Assembly: GCA_027923505.1 (NCBI GenBank)
Contig: BROI01000005.1
Location: 806,001 to 870,000, forward strand
Origin: Mayamaea pseudoterrestris
Lineage: Eukaryota > Bacillariophyta > Bacillariophyceae > Sellaphorales > Sellaphoraceae
DNA: 64,000 nucleotides
Reading direction: 5' to 3'
Shown: piece by piece, positions 31,053 through 40,914 of the stretch
Position numbering within the stretch: position 1 is the stretch's first letter
How the letters are laid out: each line of letters opens with the position of its first letter
Position numbers and translations under genes: made by a program
The notes under the pieces: generated by a model
The model's database searches: none
Seen by the model: the letters and a program-made list of their open reading frames with translations, nothing else
What the model was told of the DNA's origin: nothing

Positions 31053-32521
31053 GGCGGAAAGGGAGGTGAAGTTGAAGTGTAGGGACAGTCGATTTCAAAA
31101 GTAGGGAATACCCTTACGCCAAGTAGCCATAAGGAACAGCCTGTATACTGTGGAGATGGACAAGCGGCACAGTCGCTGCTCCTTACTGCCGATTTGTTGG
31201 TGTTTTGGATCTCGCTTCTGGATCCAAATCGCTCGTTGCATGCCTCGGCATCTTGCCTTCGAGATAATCAGTCATTTTGGGTCATAAGACAATAATGTTT
31301 TACACGACTGCATTGTCATCATGACCATGACCTAGTAATAACTATTGCCGTTTGAAAAAATTCTCATTGACATATTTATCTAGCCAATGATAAACGATCT
31401 TTGGGTCATTAGTCGTGCACTCGCTCCCGCATGCTCCGTGGCTCGAGTCTCGAGTCTGTTTGCCGACTTGCAGGAGCGGATCGTCCTCGTTTCCTGTTAC
31501 TGTAATGCGCATACTCTAGTAGAGCGCAGGAGAACGTTTTAATAGTTTTTATAACTGTTAATACACAGCTTGTTGGTTGATTGTATTAGAGCTCCACTGG
31601 CAAGGCAAAAGCAGACACTACTCTGAACCTGCCACACGATGTCAACGACCCTTGCAAATGTCAGCTCTGCTTCTTCACTGACAAAGCTCGTCTGTCACTT
31701 TCTCTTGGCACAACTCAAGATCCTTTCGCCCTGCCGATCTACTTATATCTGACATATCGAAATGGCCTAATCGAGGTTGCACAACGCATTTATGACGCAC
31801 GTGCTGGATCGGAAGGCAATTCGAATCGCCCCAAGGCTATTCAAGTATCAAGAGAGAACCCATGTAATAAGCCCTGAAGCAGTCGGAGAAGCCGACGGAA
31901 CGCCAAAGCTTCACGTTTACGCTGTTCACCAATGTAATTGGCTGTTTGATATTTTGGTGTGATAGCCCCTGTCGCTAGTTGAACCAAGCAGGGCGACCAT
32001 GGAAGCCTACCATATATCAAAGGTTGACAGCTTCATCCAGTCAACCCTTTGCTGGCTTCTGATTGGCTCCTATCATGTGGATCCATTGCCGTGACGACCA
32101 ATCCAGCTTCAGCGAACGAAACGGAACGGCCCGGGGGCTCCAGGTTACAAAGTGAACACGTCAGTGCTTGCGAAAGATTTAGCTTAGAATCTAGAGGAGT
32201 CGTTTGGTTGGGTCTTTCTACCACACGTGTGTGTGCCTTTCGCCCCGGCTTGGCCTTCACCACGACCTGACCATACTTTTTTCATTTGCATGCATTTCGC
32301 GTTGGCAGTTGGACAGGATCGGTTGTTATAGGGGCACTCTCAAGGAAACAAGCCCAACATACCGTCTCTCTCTCACTCTCTACACATTATCTAGCATTGC
32401 AACGAGTCAAGCAGCGCCCCATTGAAACGAATCGAGACCGAATCCGAAATCGCCCGTTTTGCAGTATCCATCCAAGCAAGCAGCTAACGAAAGATATACG
32501 CGCTACATACATTACTCTACC
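31053..32521. other. Large intergenic region
   Basis: About 1.5 kb with no supported gene. A short plus frame at 31777-31962 looks like nothing known. Just before the next gene there is a CT-rich tract (around 32366-32385), probably core promoter or 5' UTR of the YGWFVEMD protein gene. Confidence 0.45.
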
Positions 32522-33343
32522 ATGACTGCCTCCTATTCCAACGCTTCCAGAATCATTGCTGCTAACGAGACTACATCTAATTGCAATTCTTCAACCCTTC
32601 CTCGCTTCCAGCTCCGCAAGCGCTCGACTGCTGCTGCCGCTGCTGCCAAGCCAACGAACGGTTTTCCAGCCGTCAATTCTGCCTTTCTGTCGGGGCTGTT
32701 TGCCGACGTTGCCGCTACTTCCACCAATGAACTAAACAAGACTACTACTACATCTCACAAGCGTCTGAACCGAGACGACCCTCGTCTCGATGCATCGACC
32801 AACAAGAAGAGCCGACTCTCCATCAAGGCTCCATCCATTAGCCGCTGCAGCCTCTCCGTCAAGAATCTTCAGCACATTTTGGTTTCACCAACCACTTCCT
32901 CCACCGACTACTTTTTCAACGAGCAGCAGCCATGCATCCATCGCCAGGACTCGCTGCATTTGCAACTGTCGTGCGTTGGTGAATCTTCCGATAATGTCAT
33001 GGACTCGGCACTGCTCGCCTTTCCACACTTGCCAGCCATTGTGTCATCCTCATCCTGCGATGCCTCCAAATCACTACTAACTCGGAATCATATTCAATAC
33101 ACGGACCTGCAGTCGTCCGTGACCGAGAATGCACCAGACGACATTGAAACCTATGGCTGGTTTGTGGAAATGGATGCGGACGAGCCATGCGCAGGCAGCG
33201 TAACGCCTGCGACTGCGGCGACGGACAAGACGGCCTTGGCCTTTTGCGCCGCCACGGCGCCATGCGCGGACGATCATTCCGACGATGTCGCCTGGGCCAA
33301 GGCGGCGGACACGGTGGATGATGTCCTGGGAGACTTCTTTTGA
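32522..33343 (+). CDS. Orphan protein with a YGWFVEMD motif
   Basis: A 273-residue protein of no family I can name. It is Ser/Thr/Ala-rich and probably mostly disordered, with a basic patch (LRKRSTAAAAAAK, then HKRLNRDDP and NKKSRLSIK) that could be nuclear localisation signals. The only part that looks constrained is DDIETYGWFVEMDADEP near residue 217. I have an impression of related DIExYGWFV-type sequences in other ochrophyte proteins, but this is memory, not a search. The acidic C-terminus ends DTVDDVLGDFF. A nuclear regulator is one guess. The start is the ATG at 32522 (caccATGAC-like context: ctaccATGAC); a TTG extension upstream is ignored. It is flanked by long noncoding regions on both sides. 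Confidence 0.65.
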   Translation: MTASYSNASRIIAANETTSNCNSSTLPRFQLRKRSTAAAAAAKPTNGFPAVNSAFLSGLFADVAATSTNELNKTTTTSHKRLNRDDPRLDASTNKKSRLSIKAPSISRCSLSVKNLQHILVSPTTSSTDYFFNEQQPCIHRQDSLHLQLSCVGESSDNVMDSALLAFPHLPAIVSSSSCDASKSLLTRNHIQYTDLQSSVTENAPDDIETYGWFVEMDADEPCAGSVTPATAATDKTALAFCAATAPCADDHSDDVAWAKAADTVDDVLGDFF

Positions 33344-34593
33344 TCGCCATCAGCAAGACTATTTACACAAACTGTATTATCACGGAGGGAGCCGCGGCGC
33401 TACTACAAACTGCGGTTTTCCTACATTCTATCCATTCTTTGCTACATTCATTTTATGCACGCGCGCGCATTCATTCATTGCTACTATCCAAAATATTGAC
33501 TTCAAGTGTTCAGCAAAGTGCTACCCTGCCGCTTGCAACGGCTCCTAAGATGCTTTCCGCCTTTAGGCGCACGCATCAACCAGCATACTTTAGCTTGAAC
33601 ATCTTGATGGAATAATTTTACTACCACTAGCTCTTTCACTCTATTACGCATGATGCTTTAGAGTCTCAGTTGCTAGGTAGGCTCGTCGCTTTTGCTAGCG
33701 AAACAATTCTTTTATAGGCTGCTTATCGTGTGGTCGACAAGCGCCGGAAGGAAGGCTTCCCTCGCACGACTCCAACTCCGGAAGAGGGTCATTGTAGATG
33801 ACGGAGTCACAAAGACTGCCCCATGTGAGTGATGACTGATGAGGGCTTATGTATGACTACGTTCGACGACGGTTCCGATTGCATACGTACTTGTTCGTCG
33901 GACACGGATGCAGTCGACGTGGCAAGCGTTAGCTATCGCACATGGCGACGTTGCCTCCGTCACGTTGCTTCGATATGTGAGATTCCGAGACCACGAATCA
34001 AACACATTGGTTGTAATCATGTGTTGCGTGTCAGTTCCATGGGGCAGTTGGAAATGAATGCTGCGGCATCGACTTTTGTCAAGCCATTGGTTGTGTGATC
34101 CTTGTGCCCGTCGACAATGCCGGCAATTGCTTCCCAGGTGCAACATGCGGGGCCTTCATCTCCTTTTTATTGAAGTGCATGTTCAATGTAGATGCATCAG
34201 ATACCTTTATAAGCATGTCAGCTTCAAGCTGCGGTAAAGGCATCGCGCTCGCGTTGGCATTGCCTTCATCTTTCAGCTACCCTGGCGTCAACACTACTCG
34301 TACAGTGTCACCAACTTTATTAATATAGCTGTGTACGTGATTCGCTGCATTTCTTACGTCGTAACCTGCGATATAATATCGTTTGCGCCGATCTTCCGTC
34401 GGGCTAGCACAGTCTTCAGCGGCTCCAGGTCGTCAAGCATCCCGCCAGCACCAATGCAAGCGCTACACAAGTATAGCCTTTTATGATAAAGGCACCAACT
34501 AACCGTGCCGTATGAATTACTGTCTAATATGACCACATTTAGCCGGTAGGATGCATGCAGCGTCTGTCGATTCTCACGCGACGACAAGCGTAC
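33344..34593. other. Large intergenic region
   Basis: About 1.25 kb with only short frames that lack an ATG or any similarity. AT-rich at both ends. I see no gene, repeat or RNA. Confidence 0.45.
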
Positions 34594-35778
34594 TCAGGAA
34601 TCGCAAGATTTCAAATCGTCCCAATCTTCAAAGCTACACCGTTGCATCGCTGCATCCAGTGTTTCTTGCTTGGCTTTCAACGACAAGTTGCTCGCCTTGC
34701 TGACAAGCACTCGGTAGGCGAGCAGTTCCAACTTGAGTCCGCAGCAGAATCGTTGACACTGTCGCGCCGATAGACTGCTTTCGCCCACGTGCGGTCGCTT
34801 CGCGTTGGCCACCCTTCCCGTGACAGCTTTCGCAAACGATCCACTTCCTCCGAGTCGCTCGTCGAGCTGCTGCAAGTCGTCCCACAAGTGTTCCGTCCGA
34901 ATAACGTATATACTCGCATTTGGAAATCGTTTGGCGGTAAGGTCGACATTGACGCGAATGTTGGCAATCAAGTGAGACGCCAGCGGCACTTCTTCCATGT
35001 TGCCAATGTTGGACTGGCCGCCCAGCAAGGAGTTGGTGGCAATGTCGTGACAAGTTGGCGTAACGTTTCTGGCAGCAGCAGCAGATTGACTCGATGGCAG
35101 TTCCAAGGCCTGCGCCCAGTCCTGCATGGTGTCAAAGTGGCAGTCGACAAAGAATTGATGCAGCCACTGAGAGTGTTTACTTTCTCGACTCTTCGTCGCT
35201 GTCGCTGCATCCGTCGTTTCCTTGGCCATGCAGTTTTGTCGCGTCGTCGTTCCGTTGCGGCAGTGATTGGGATGCACATAGTGAAACCAGCTAATGGTTC
35301 GATCCAACGGATGTCGCAAACTATACAAGAACGCCGTGGCTTGTCTTGGCAAAATGGACCTTTTAGCTTGCTGAAAGCAGTGCAAGTAGCCTTGCACCGA
35401 TGCGGATAGTTTGGAAGGCTTAAGGTGCTTGAGACAAGCGCTTCTTCGTTCAAGATTCATGCGCGTGTGACAGCCAAACCCTAGCACCGACTTGATCGTT
35501 TCGCCGCCAGACTTTCCAATATGAACAAAGTAGATGGACTCGTTCCTTGCGTAATTTGATTTGATTGAATCATTCGTAGCGCTAGTTGACGCTGCGGCGG
35601 GTCTTTCCCATGTAATTAACGGTTCATCAAGGTGCGTCGATGCATCTCTTGGCGTCGAATGGAACAAGCTTCGAGCCGTACAGAAAATGCTGACGATGAT
35701 TGCGACGAAAGTCGTAAGCCTTACTATCGTAATCGTTCCCATTGGATATTGTTTTGGTCCTTCTTTCGACGGTTGCAT
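34594..35778 (-). CDS. Golgi-type sulfotransferase (type II membrane protein)
   Basis: A 394-residue protein. A short cytoplasmic N-terminus and a signal anchor (TTFVAIIVSIFCTARSLF, about 22-39) give type II topology. The lumenal domain has the PAPS 5'-phosphosulfate loop as VHIGKSGGETI (about 85-95) and the 3'-phosphate motif YSLRHPLDRTISWFHY (from 152), with Arg and Ser in the expected places. It should transfer sulfate from PAPS to a carbohydrate or tyrosine in the Golgi; sulfated polysaccharides are common in algal walls. Acceptor specificity cannot be read. It has N-glycosylation sequons and many Cys, as expected for a lumenal enzyme. The start is the ATG at 35778; the anchor begins soon after. 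Confidence 0.85.
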   Translation of the reverse strand: MQPSKEGPKQYPMGTITIVRLTTFVAIIVSIFCTARSLFHSTPRDASTHLDEPLITWERPAAASTSATNDSIKSNYARNESIYFVHIGKSGGETIKSVLGFGCHTRMNLERRSACLKHLKPSKLSASVQGYLHCFQQAKRSILPRQATAFLYSLRHPLDRTISWFHYVHPNHCRNGTTTRQNCMAKETTDAATATKSRESKHSQWLHQFFVDCHFDTMQDWAQALELPSSQSAAAARNVTPTCHDIATNSLLGGQSNIGNMEEVPLASHLIANIRVNVDLTAKRFPNASIYVIRTEHLWDDLQQLDERLGGSGSFAKAVTGRVANAKRPHVGESSLSARQCQRFCCGLKLELLAYRVLVSKASNLSLKAKQETLDAAMQRCSFEDWDDLKSCDS

Positions 35779-36446
35779 GGTGTCATGAGTATGAGTTAAT
35801 TAATCAGCGATGATGGAACGAATGACGTTCTTTGTCGACGCCTTTCTCCCAGAGGCTAACAAACGAGCCCGGTGTACGTCATTCGCGCTCCAGATGGCTT
35901 CCAGGCCTCGTCTGCATTCTTCCATTTGTTTCACTGTCAAAATCGTGGTCGAAGGCAAGGAAGAAGCACCTCAAAACTCACAACGATCATGTCATGGTCG
36001 ACGCCAATCTCCTCTTGAGTACCGCTTGAAGTCGTACTGGTTATGGATGGCAGCTGCGCGCGCGAGAGTAGTGACGTCCATTTAATGACTCCCGCGCGAA
36101 ATTCGGCCAAACCCATCCATCATCCACAATCGATCGACCCATCAATCGCTTCAACCTTCTGTTCCGACAAGGCAGAAGACTCGTTTCGATTCATTTTTTA
36201 CATGCCTCTAACTAGCAGACGAAGATTTTATTGCATATAAATCTGCTAGAGGCTCTACATATTATTGTTTGGTTTTTCGTCTTGACATTTCGAGTCGAGA
36301 GGTCCCAATTTTTGTTCCATCTGCGCGTCTCAAGGTTCGCTCGTGAGCGATTTTTTGCGGTTCGAAAGAACTCGATCCTGATGGCCAATCGCCGCTCATT
36401 TTCCAAAATCCATCCGATACGACTATATCATAACAATACCATCATC
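35779..36446. other. Divergent promoter region, sulfotransferase / thioredoxin-like
   Basis: About 670 bp between head-to-head genes. A TGACGT half-site lies near 36073. The upstream open stretch 36231-36446 continues the thioredoxin frame but has no good start and is probably 5' UTR. Confidence 0.45.
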
Positions 36447-37247
36447 ATGCTGCTGCAAGTGACTTTAGCCTTACTCTTGACGCAGGCGCCAATGTTAACG
36501 TTTGCGTATCAATCTTGCGCGTTTCGGCCGTTACAATTGCGACAGTTGGCAAGCAGCAAGAATCGACATATCACTTCGCTTCAAGCCGTTGCCGAGTTTG
36601 AGGAGCTGCGACGGGAAAAGGAAGATAGCAACAGCGACGATAATAGTGACGCTTGGATTCCAACCGCATCGGGCGGCTTTTTGCCGCGATTTCTGCGCCG
36701 CCATCAGCCACCGCAAGACGAACACAACCATGACATGAACATACCCGAACAAACAATCATGACGGACGTGTCAACCTTAGCGGACTATAAGCGCGTCGTG
36801 GCCGATGAAGCGGAGCAAATGGTCGTGGTGCTCTTCCATGCACCATGGTGCCGGGCCTGCAAGGCGACGCAGCCGCTCTTTCGCAAACTGGCGAGGGAAT
36901 ATACTAGCAGCAGCAACTCTTGCACGCAGCAGCAACAACTCGTCAAGTTTGTCCGCGTGCCGCTGACGCAAAACAATGGGTTTCTGCACGATGGACTCGG
37001 CGTGCCGAGTTTGCCATACGCGCACCTGTACCATCCGACGGCGGGCCTGGTCGAGGAGCGCAAGATTAACAAGCACAAGTTTGATGCGTTTGCCAATATA
37101 CTAAAGGAATATGTCAATGGTGAATGCATAGTGGACTGGAGTGAAGGAGTGATACGGAACGATGACGCTGGTGGCGATCAATCGAGTCGACGAGGAGGTG
37201 CGACGGCGGAACACACGGAATGGGGCGAGGAACCGTCGCTTTCGTAG
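36447..37247 (+). CDS. Plastid-targeted thioredoxin-like protein
   Basis: A 266-residue protein with a signal peptide (MLLQVTLALLLTQAPMLTFA) followed by YQSCAFRP, a bipartite plastid-type presequence. An acidic linker leads to a thioredoxin fold starting near residue 105. The active site is WCRAC (Cys135, Cys138), in the frame VVLFHAPWCRACKATQPLF, and the cis-Pro is likely in GVPSLPYAHLY. The C-terminus after about 230 is polar and disordered. It should reduce or exchange disulfides in the plastid; the atypical WCRAC differs from WCGPC of standard thioredoxins, so its redox potential and partners likely differ. The start is the ATG at 36447, which begins the signal peptide. An in-frame ATG at 36381 would add 22 residues before it. 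Confidence 0.8.
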   Translation: MLLQVTLALLLTQAPMLTFAYQSCAFRPLQLRQLASSKNRHITSLQAVAEFEELRREKEDSNSDDNSDAWIPTASGGFLPRFLRRHQPPQDEHNHDMNIPEQTIMTDVSTLADYKRVVADEAEQMVVVLFHAPWCRACKATQPLFRKLAREYTSSSNSCTQQQQLVKFVRVPLTQNNGFLHDGLGVPSLPYAHLYHPTAGLVEERKINKHKFDAFANILKEYVNGECIVDWSEGVIRNDDAGGDQSSRRGGATAEHTEWGEEPSLS

Positions 37248-37316
37248 GTGAATGTTAGAAATGGGTTCGCCATGGATAAAAACTACCAGAATTAGAGATA
37301 CATTGACGCTTTACTA

Positions 37317-38831
37317 CTACATGTCTTCGTCGTCTTTTACTTTGCATCGCTTGCAATCTGGTTCGTCGTCAGCTTGGCGAGTCTTTTCTTCAGAAGCAAT
37401 AGCTAGTTCGCCGCTTTTATGTATGCCATCACTCGCAGACTTATCCAACACAATGCGCTCGAGCTTGCCGGCGGCTTTTGGAAGGACAAAGCTGACGCAA
37501 ATCATGTTCTTCGTTGGCGCAATGTTTCGAACCGTTCGAACACTTACAACGTCTTGCTCCATGCTAATGTGACATCCAAGCGCTTGACGACACCGTTCCA
37601 ATGCTTCTGGATAGAGAGCATCCTGCGAAGCCTTGGGCGCAAAGCAGTAAACGTGAATCGTAGGTTGTGGCGCTTTATCATCGTCATCATCCTTTACTTG
37701 GTACCCGCGAAAGGCGTCCAAAAACTCGGGCGCAATCTTTGGTAAATTCATGACAAAATGATTCACGAAAATATTTTCGTCCTGCAGCTTGTGAACCATG
37801 GCGCGAGCGTCCAAGTTGAAGCAGTGCAGGTTGTTGCACTTGTTCTTGGTGGCATTCACTTGCAGATAGTGAAAGGAGACTGGATTGAGGTCGTTGGCGT
37901 AGACGCAAATGGTTGAAGCAGCAGATGATGCTGCATCCTTTGGTTTCTGCTTCTTTTGTCCCATAGTTGCGGTCAATGGAACAGCGAAAGGACCAATGCC
38001 AGCCATGAGGTCAGCGACGACAAACGGTCTCTGACAAGTCTTTGCACCAGCAGCAGCCTCGTTTTTCAAAAGCTCCACTAACCGCCGATGCTCTCCAGCT
38101 AGTCGACTATTCCAATACACTTGCTGAAAGTCTAGTTCAAACACACATCCTTCCTCCTTGAGAGTAACAATGGACCAGCCAGGCTTGTCGTTGCCGGCCA
38201 CAACCTCCATGGCAAAGGTTCGAAACTCGGTTTCAATGTTGCCAAGCTTGACGACTACGGTTCGGATGCTTGGATAGTTCTTGTCCAGTAGCACCTTTCC
38301 AATCCAGTACTTGTATTTCAAAAGTTCGTTCCGAAGGTTAACGTGACAAATGGGACCAATTTGTTCAAAGGCGGATGGTAGTTCCTGCTGCTCGTGTGGC
38401 AAGATTTTTTGCAACACTTCATCGACGGAATAGTCCTTGTAGGAAAGGTGAACAAGATGCCTTTTCAGATTCAAGCTAGAATCATTGGATGTTATTTTTT
38501 CTACCATGGTTTGAAACAATACTGGCTGTCCATTCTTCGAGTATTCCTGCTTGAACGGATCCAATACAAGGATGCGACGATTCGCAGGATCGTTCGGGCA
38601 CGGATGAATGCACTTTACTTTTGGGCGACTCAGCAAAAATCCGGTCAATTGGCGTCTCAAGTCACCGACCTTGTTGAGAGGGGCGCTAATGGCAGGATAT
38701 TCATTAGTTTGGTCCCAGTCTGTAGGAAATTTGTCAACGGATAGAGGTTCTTCACCTGAATTTGATGTTTCGTCGCCATGTGCCGCCGGTGAAGCTGGCA
38801 GAACTGCCTCTGAACTCGTCACGGAAGGCAT
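37317..38831 (-). CDS. TRM5: tRNA (guanine-37 N1) methyltransferase Trm5
   Basis: A 504-residue protein. Family motifs come in order: AFEQIGPICHVNLR and YWIGKVLLDKN (N-terminal D2), GNIETEFRTFAMEVVAG, then GCVFELDFQQVYWNSRLAGEHRRL. The SAM fold follows: VADLMAGIGPFAVPL, VYANDLNPVSFHYLQVN and CFNLDARAMV, with NLPKIAPEFLDAF as the NPP-like catalytic loop (here N-L-P). Trm5 makes m1G37 in tRNA next to the anticodon and prevents frameshifting; it is cytosolic, with a mitochondrial pool in many eukaryotes. The N-terminal 70 residues are Ser/Glu-rich, with no clear targeting. The start is the ATG at 38831; the frame also opens from an upstream TTG. It lies tail-to-tail with the thioredoxin-like gene, about 70 bp apart. 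Confidence 0.9.
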   Translation of the reverse strand: MPSVTSSEAVLPASPAAHGDETSNSGEEPLSVDKFPTDWDQTNEYPAISAPLNKVGDLRRQLTGFLLSRPKVKCIHPCPNDPANRRILVLDPFKQEYSKNGQPVLFQTMVEKITSNDSSLNLKRHLVHLSYKDYSVDEVLQKILPHEQQELPSAFEQIGPICHVNLRNELLKYKYWIGKVLLDKNYPSIRTVVVKLGNIETEFRTFAMEVVAGNDKPGWSIVTLKEEGCVFELDFQQVYWNSRLAGEHRRLVELLKNEAAAGAKTCQRPFVVADLMAGIGPFAVPLTATMGQKKQKPKDAASSAASTICVYANDLNPVSFHYLQVNATKNKCNNLHCFNLDARAMVHKLQDENIFVNHFVMNLPKIAPEFLDAFRGYQVKDDDDDKAPQPTIHVYCFAPKASQDALYPEALERCRQALGCHISMEQDVVSVRTVRNIAPTKNMICVSFVLPKAAGKLERIVLDKSASDGIHKSGELAIASEEKTRQADDEPDCKRCKVKDDEDM

Positions 38832-39180
38832 ACTGTAGACCGGCTTTAACAAAGGTTGTCTTTCCTGTTAGTTTGATGCTTTGCATGAAGGCTCACAGCT
38901 TCTAATTGATGCTCATTTATTTTGTCGTCGGCTTGAAATTTCTTGGCCGCGAAGGCTTGTCACGTCTAGTCACAGCGGTACACAAAGCTTCTGCAACGAA
39001 AACGCACGACCGAATCGATGAAAACCATTATTTTGCTCCATCACGACTACCGTAGCTGCAGTTTGATGTAATCTTCTTTATACTGACGCGCGATTGTAGT
39101 ACATACAGTAGAATGTTTTACATCAAGTGTCCCGTAGCGCCGCTTTTAACTTGAGCTGCATGTGCGACATATCGGAGACA
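38832..39180. other. Trm5 promoter region and 3' flank of next gene
   Basis: About 350 bp with no supported frame. It presumably holds the Trm5 promoter and the 3' end of the TPR-like gene. Confidence 0.45.
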
Positions 39181-39861
39181 TCACGCAGCCGGCGAATGCG
39201 TTGGTTCACCGTACAGCAGTGCAACATTCATGCGAATTTCAAGCATGTCCTCGCGTTGGGCTACGTCTGTCGTTGCATCAATCGTTGTTAGTAGGTACTG
39301 CAGCGACGCGAGGCAGTTTTGGACACCTTCCTGGTCACAAAACGAAGCCATTATGCAGCCCTTGTTGTTGAGCGCCGCCAATTGAATCAAGCGATCAGCT
39401 TCATAGTTCAAGTCAAGTAAGGACATGGCCATGTTGTACATTCGAAGAGCCTTCTGCATAGATATTGCTTGCCCTGCACATTCTAGCATTCCGATGGCTT
39501 GGAAGCAGACTCCAGTATTGAAGAGTAGACTTGCACATATCCGCGCCACGTTGTGAAGATTCGCTGATCGTTCTGCTTCCCCTTGGGTATCATTCGTTAC
39601 TAGAAGTGACCAGTTGTAAAGGTAGAATGATGAACAACCTTGATCTTTGAGGCCTATGCGCACTGGCTCAAACTTGATCTCACGCTCGTCTTGGACATGT
39701 TTTCCTTGCGACTCCATCTCCGACGCTAGCTCTAGCTCGGCTTCTTGCCTTCGTATCCATGCAAGGCCATCAACAAGAAGTTTCCCAGCCGCGCGATAGT
39801 TACCAGCCTCCATGAGCAGACAAGCATCACCATTCAAAGCAAGGACGGAGTTGAGATTCAT
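39181..39861 (-). CDS. TPR-like helical-repeat protein, copy A
   Basis: A 226-residue protein, wholly helical in pattern. Segments such as ALNGDACLLMEAGNYRAAGKLL, FYLYNWSLLVTND, SLLFNTGVCFQAIG, ALRMYNMAMSLLDL and LAALNNKGCIMASF have TPR-type spacing of small and aromatic residues. The same segments recur in copy B 1 kb away, with about the same gaps, so the pair is a local duplication in the same direction. No enzyme motif or targeting signal is present. It is likely a protein-interaction module. The start is the ATG at 39861, matching the start of copy B (MN-LS-VLSLN). Confidence 0.75.
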   Translation of the reverse strand: MNLNSVLALNGDACLLMEAGNYRAAGKLLVDGLAWIRRQEAELELASEMESQGKHVQDEREIKFEPVRIGLKDQGCSSFYLYNWSLLVTNDTQGEAERSANLHNVARICASLLFNTGVCFQAIGMLECAGQAISMQKALRMYNMAMSLLDLNYEADRLIQLAALNNKGCIMASFCDQEGVQNCLASLQYLLTTIDATTDVAQREDMLEIRMNVALLYGEPTHSPAA

Positions 39862-40370
39862 GGCTGGCGAATCACTTTGTCAGCAATGAGCAGTTGTACT
39901 GAGACGAATTTGTCAGAAACAAAATCGATTGCAGACACATGTACTTCAAACCACTGAAACCACCCTTCTCGTTGAAATCTGCTCACATTGTCGTCGCTGC
40001 CGGCACAGAGCTGATCACAGAACTCGTCTCATTGAAGTACAAGTCCAAACTGGCGCATGCATCCCTTCAATGGAACGGTGCAACTGGTTGAGTTTTCGGT
40101 TGAAACGCGAATCGATCGGAGTACTCCGGTTGCTGTGACATTTGTGGCGTGGATTGGCCATACGAAATACTCCGCACGGCCGAAGTTATAACGGAGGAAC
40201 GCGATAAACTAGTCATTTCATTCGTGAAGGAAGGCAGAGGATGTTCCATGAGAAACAAGGTCGGCTGCCGCCGTTGGCACTGACCCAGCCTTTGGAGTTG
40301 GATGGCAGGTTGGCCTATCAGTGGGCGGTTGCAATGGATAGGCAGTCACGTGTTTTACTGATCGCAAGAG

Positions 40371-40555
40371 ACAGCGGTCGGGTAGCTATCCGACTATGGC
40401 CTGCACACAACTGCCGTAGCTAACAGCCTTTTGCGGGACCTGTTCGCGAGGCTCTTCCTACTGTTCGCAAAAGACAGCGGTCGGGTAGCTATCCATCTAC
40501 TGCCTACACAAGCTCCACGCCTACAGTTCGCAAGATACAGCGGTCGGGTAGCTAT
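40371..40555 (+). repeat. Three direct repeats of a 19-nt motif
   Basis: The motif acagcggtcgggtagctat is present identically at 40371-40389, 40474-40492 and 40537-40555. Each copy is preceded by a cgcaaga/cgcaaaa-type sequence, and the first two are followed by related sequence (tactgcct / tatggcct, then acaca). The true unit is thus about 50 nt, partly degenerate, with centre spacings of 103 and 63 bp. Function is unknown; candidates are protein-binding sites or a remnant of a minisatellite. Confidence 0.75.
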
Positions 40556-40626
40556 GTGACATATTTTGTCGCAATGGGTTACGCACGCACAGACTCACAC
40601 ACGCAGGGACGCGTAAAACTTTTAAC

Positions 40627-40652
40627 TCACTGAGCCCGTTCCGGGTCAGTGA
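40627..40652 (+). other. Inverted repeat (hairpin)
   Basis: Arms TCACTGAGCCCG and CGGGTCAGTGA pair over 11 bases with one bulged base, around a 3-nt loop (ttc). It lies about 70 bp after the last direct repeat. It could form a stable hairpin in RNA or DNA, perhaps an RNA end or a protein site. Confidence 0.55.
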
Positions 40653-40914
40653 CTGTATGCAGTTTGTAAATCGTGAAGCGGGTTGGCTTCAACAAGGACG
40701 TTCGAGCGCAATTTGCACTGCAGACACGAAGCTGTTTTCTACTACACTCGCCTTGAATCATGGACAAAAGCAGGGCATGGATCAATTAGGGATCAAAGAA
40801 AGGATTCGGGCGAATATTTTTTGGTCCCCGACTCTGGCGTCTGTTGTAACTCAATTCAGGTTATGAGCTGTAATAGTTTTATACCTTGCACAAGTAACTG
40901 CACTATTAGATTGT

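Larger units (their letters stand above)
39862..40914. other. Spacer between the two TPR-like paralogues
   Basis: About 1.05 kb without a gene. It holds three direct repeats and a hairpin, listed separately, and seems to be the only patterned spacer in this part of the window. Confidence 0.5.

Noticed and set aside
31777-31962. 61-codon plus frame in the gap after NOX
   Set aside because: Short and without similarity; no splice partner found.
33847-34146. 99-codon minus frame in the gap before the sulfotransferase
   Set aside because: No family similarity and an equal frame on the opposite strand.
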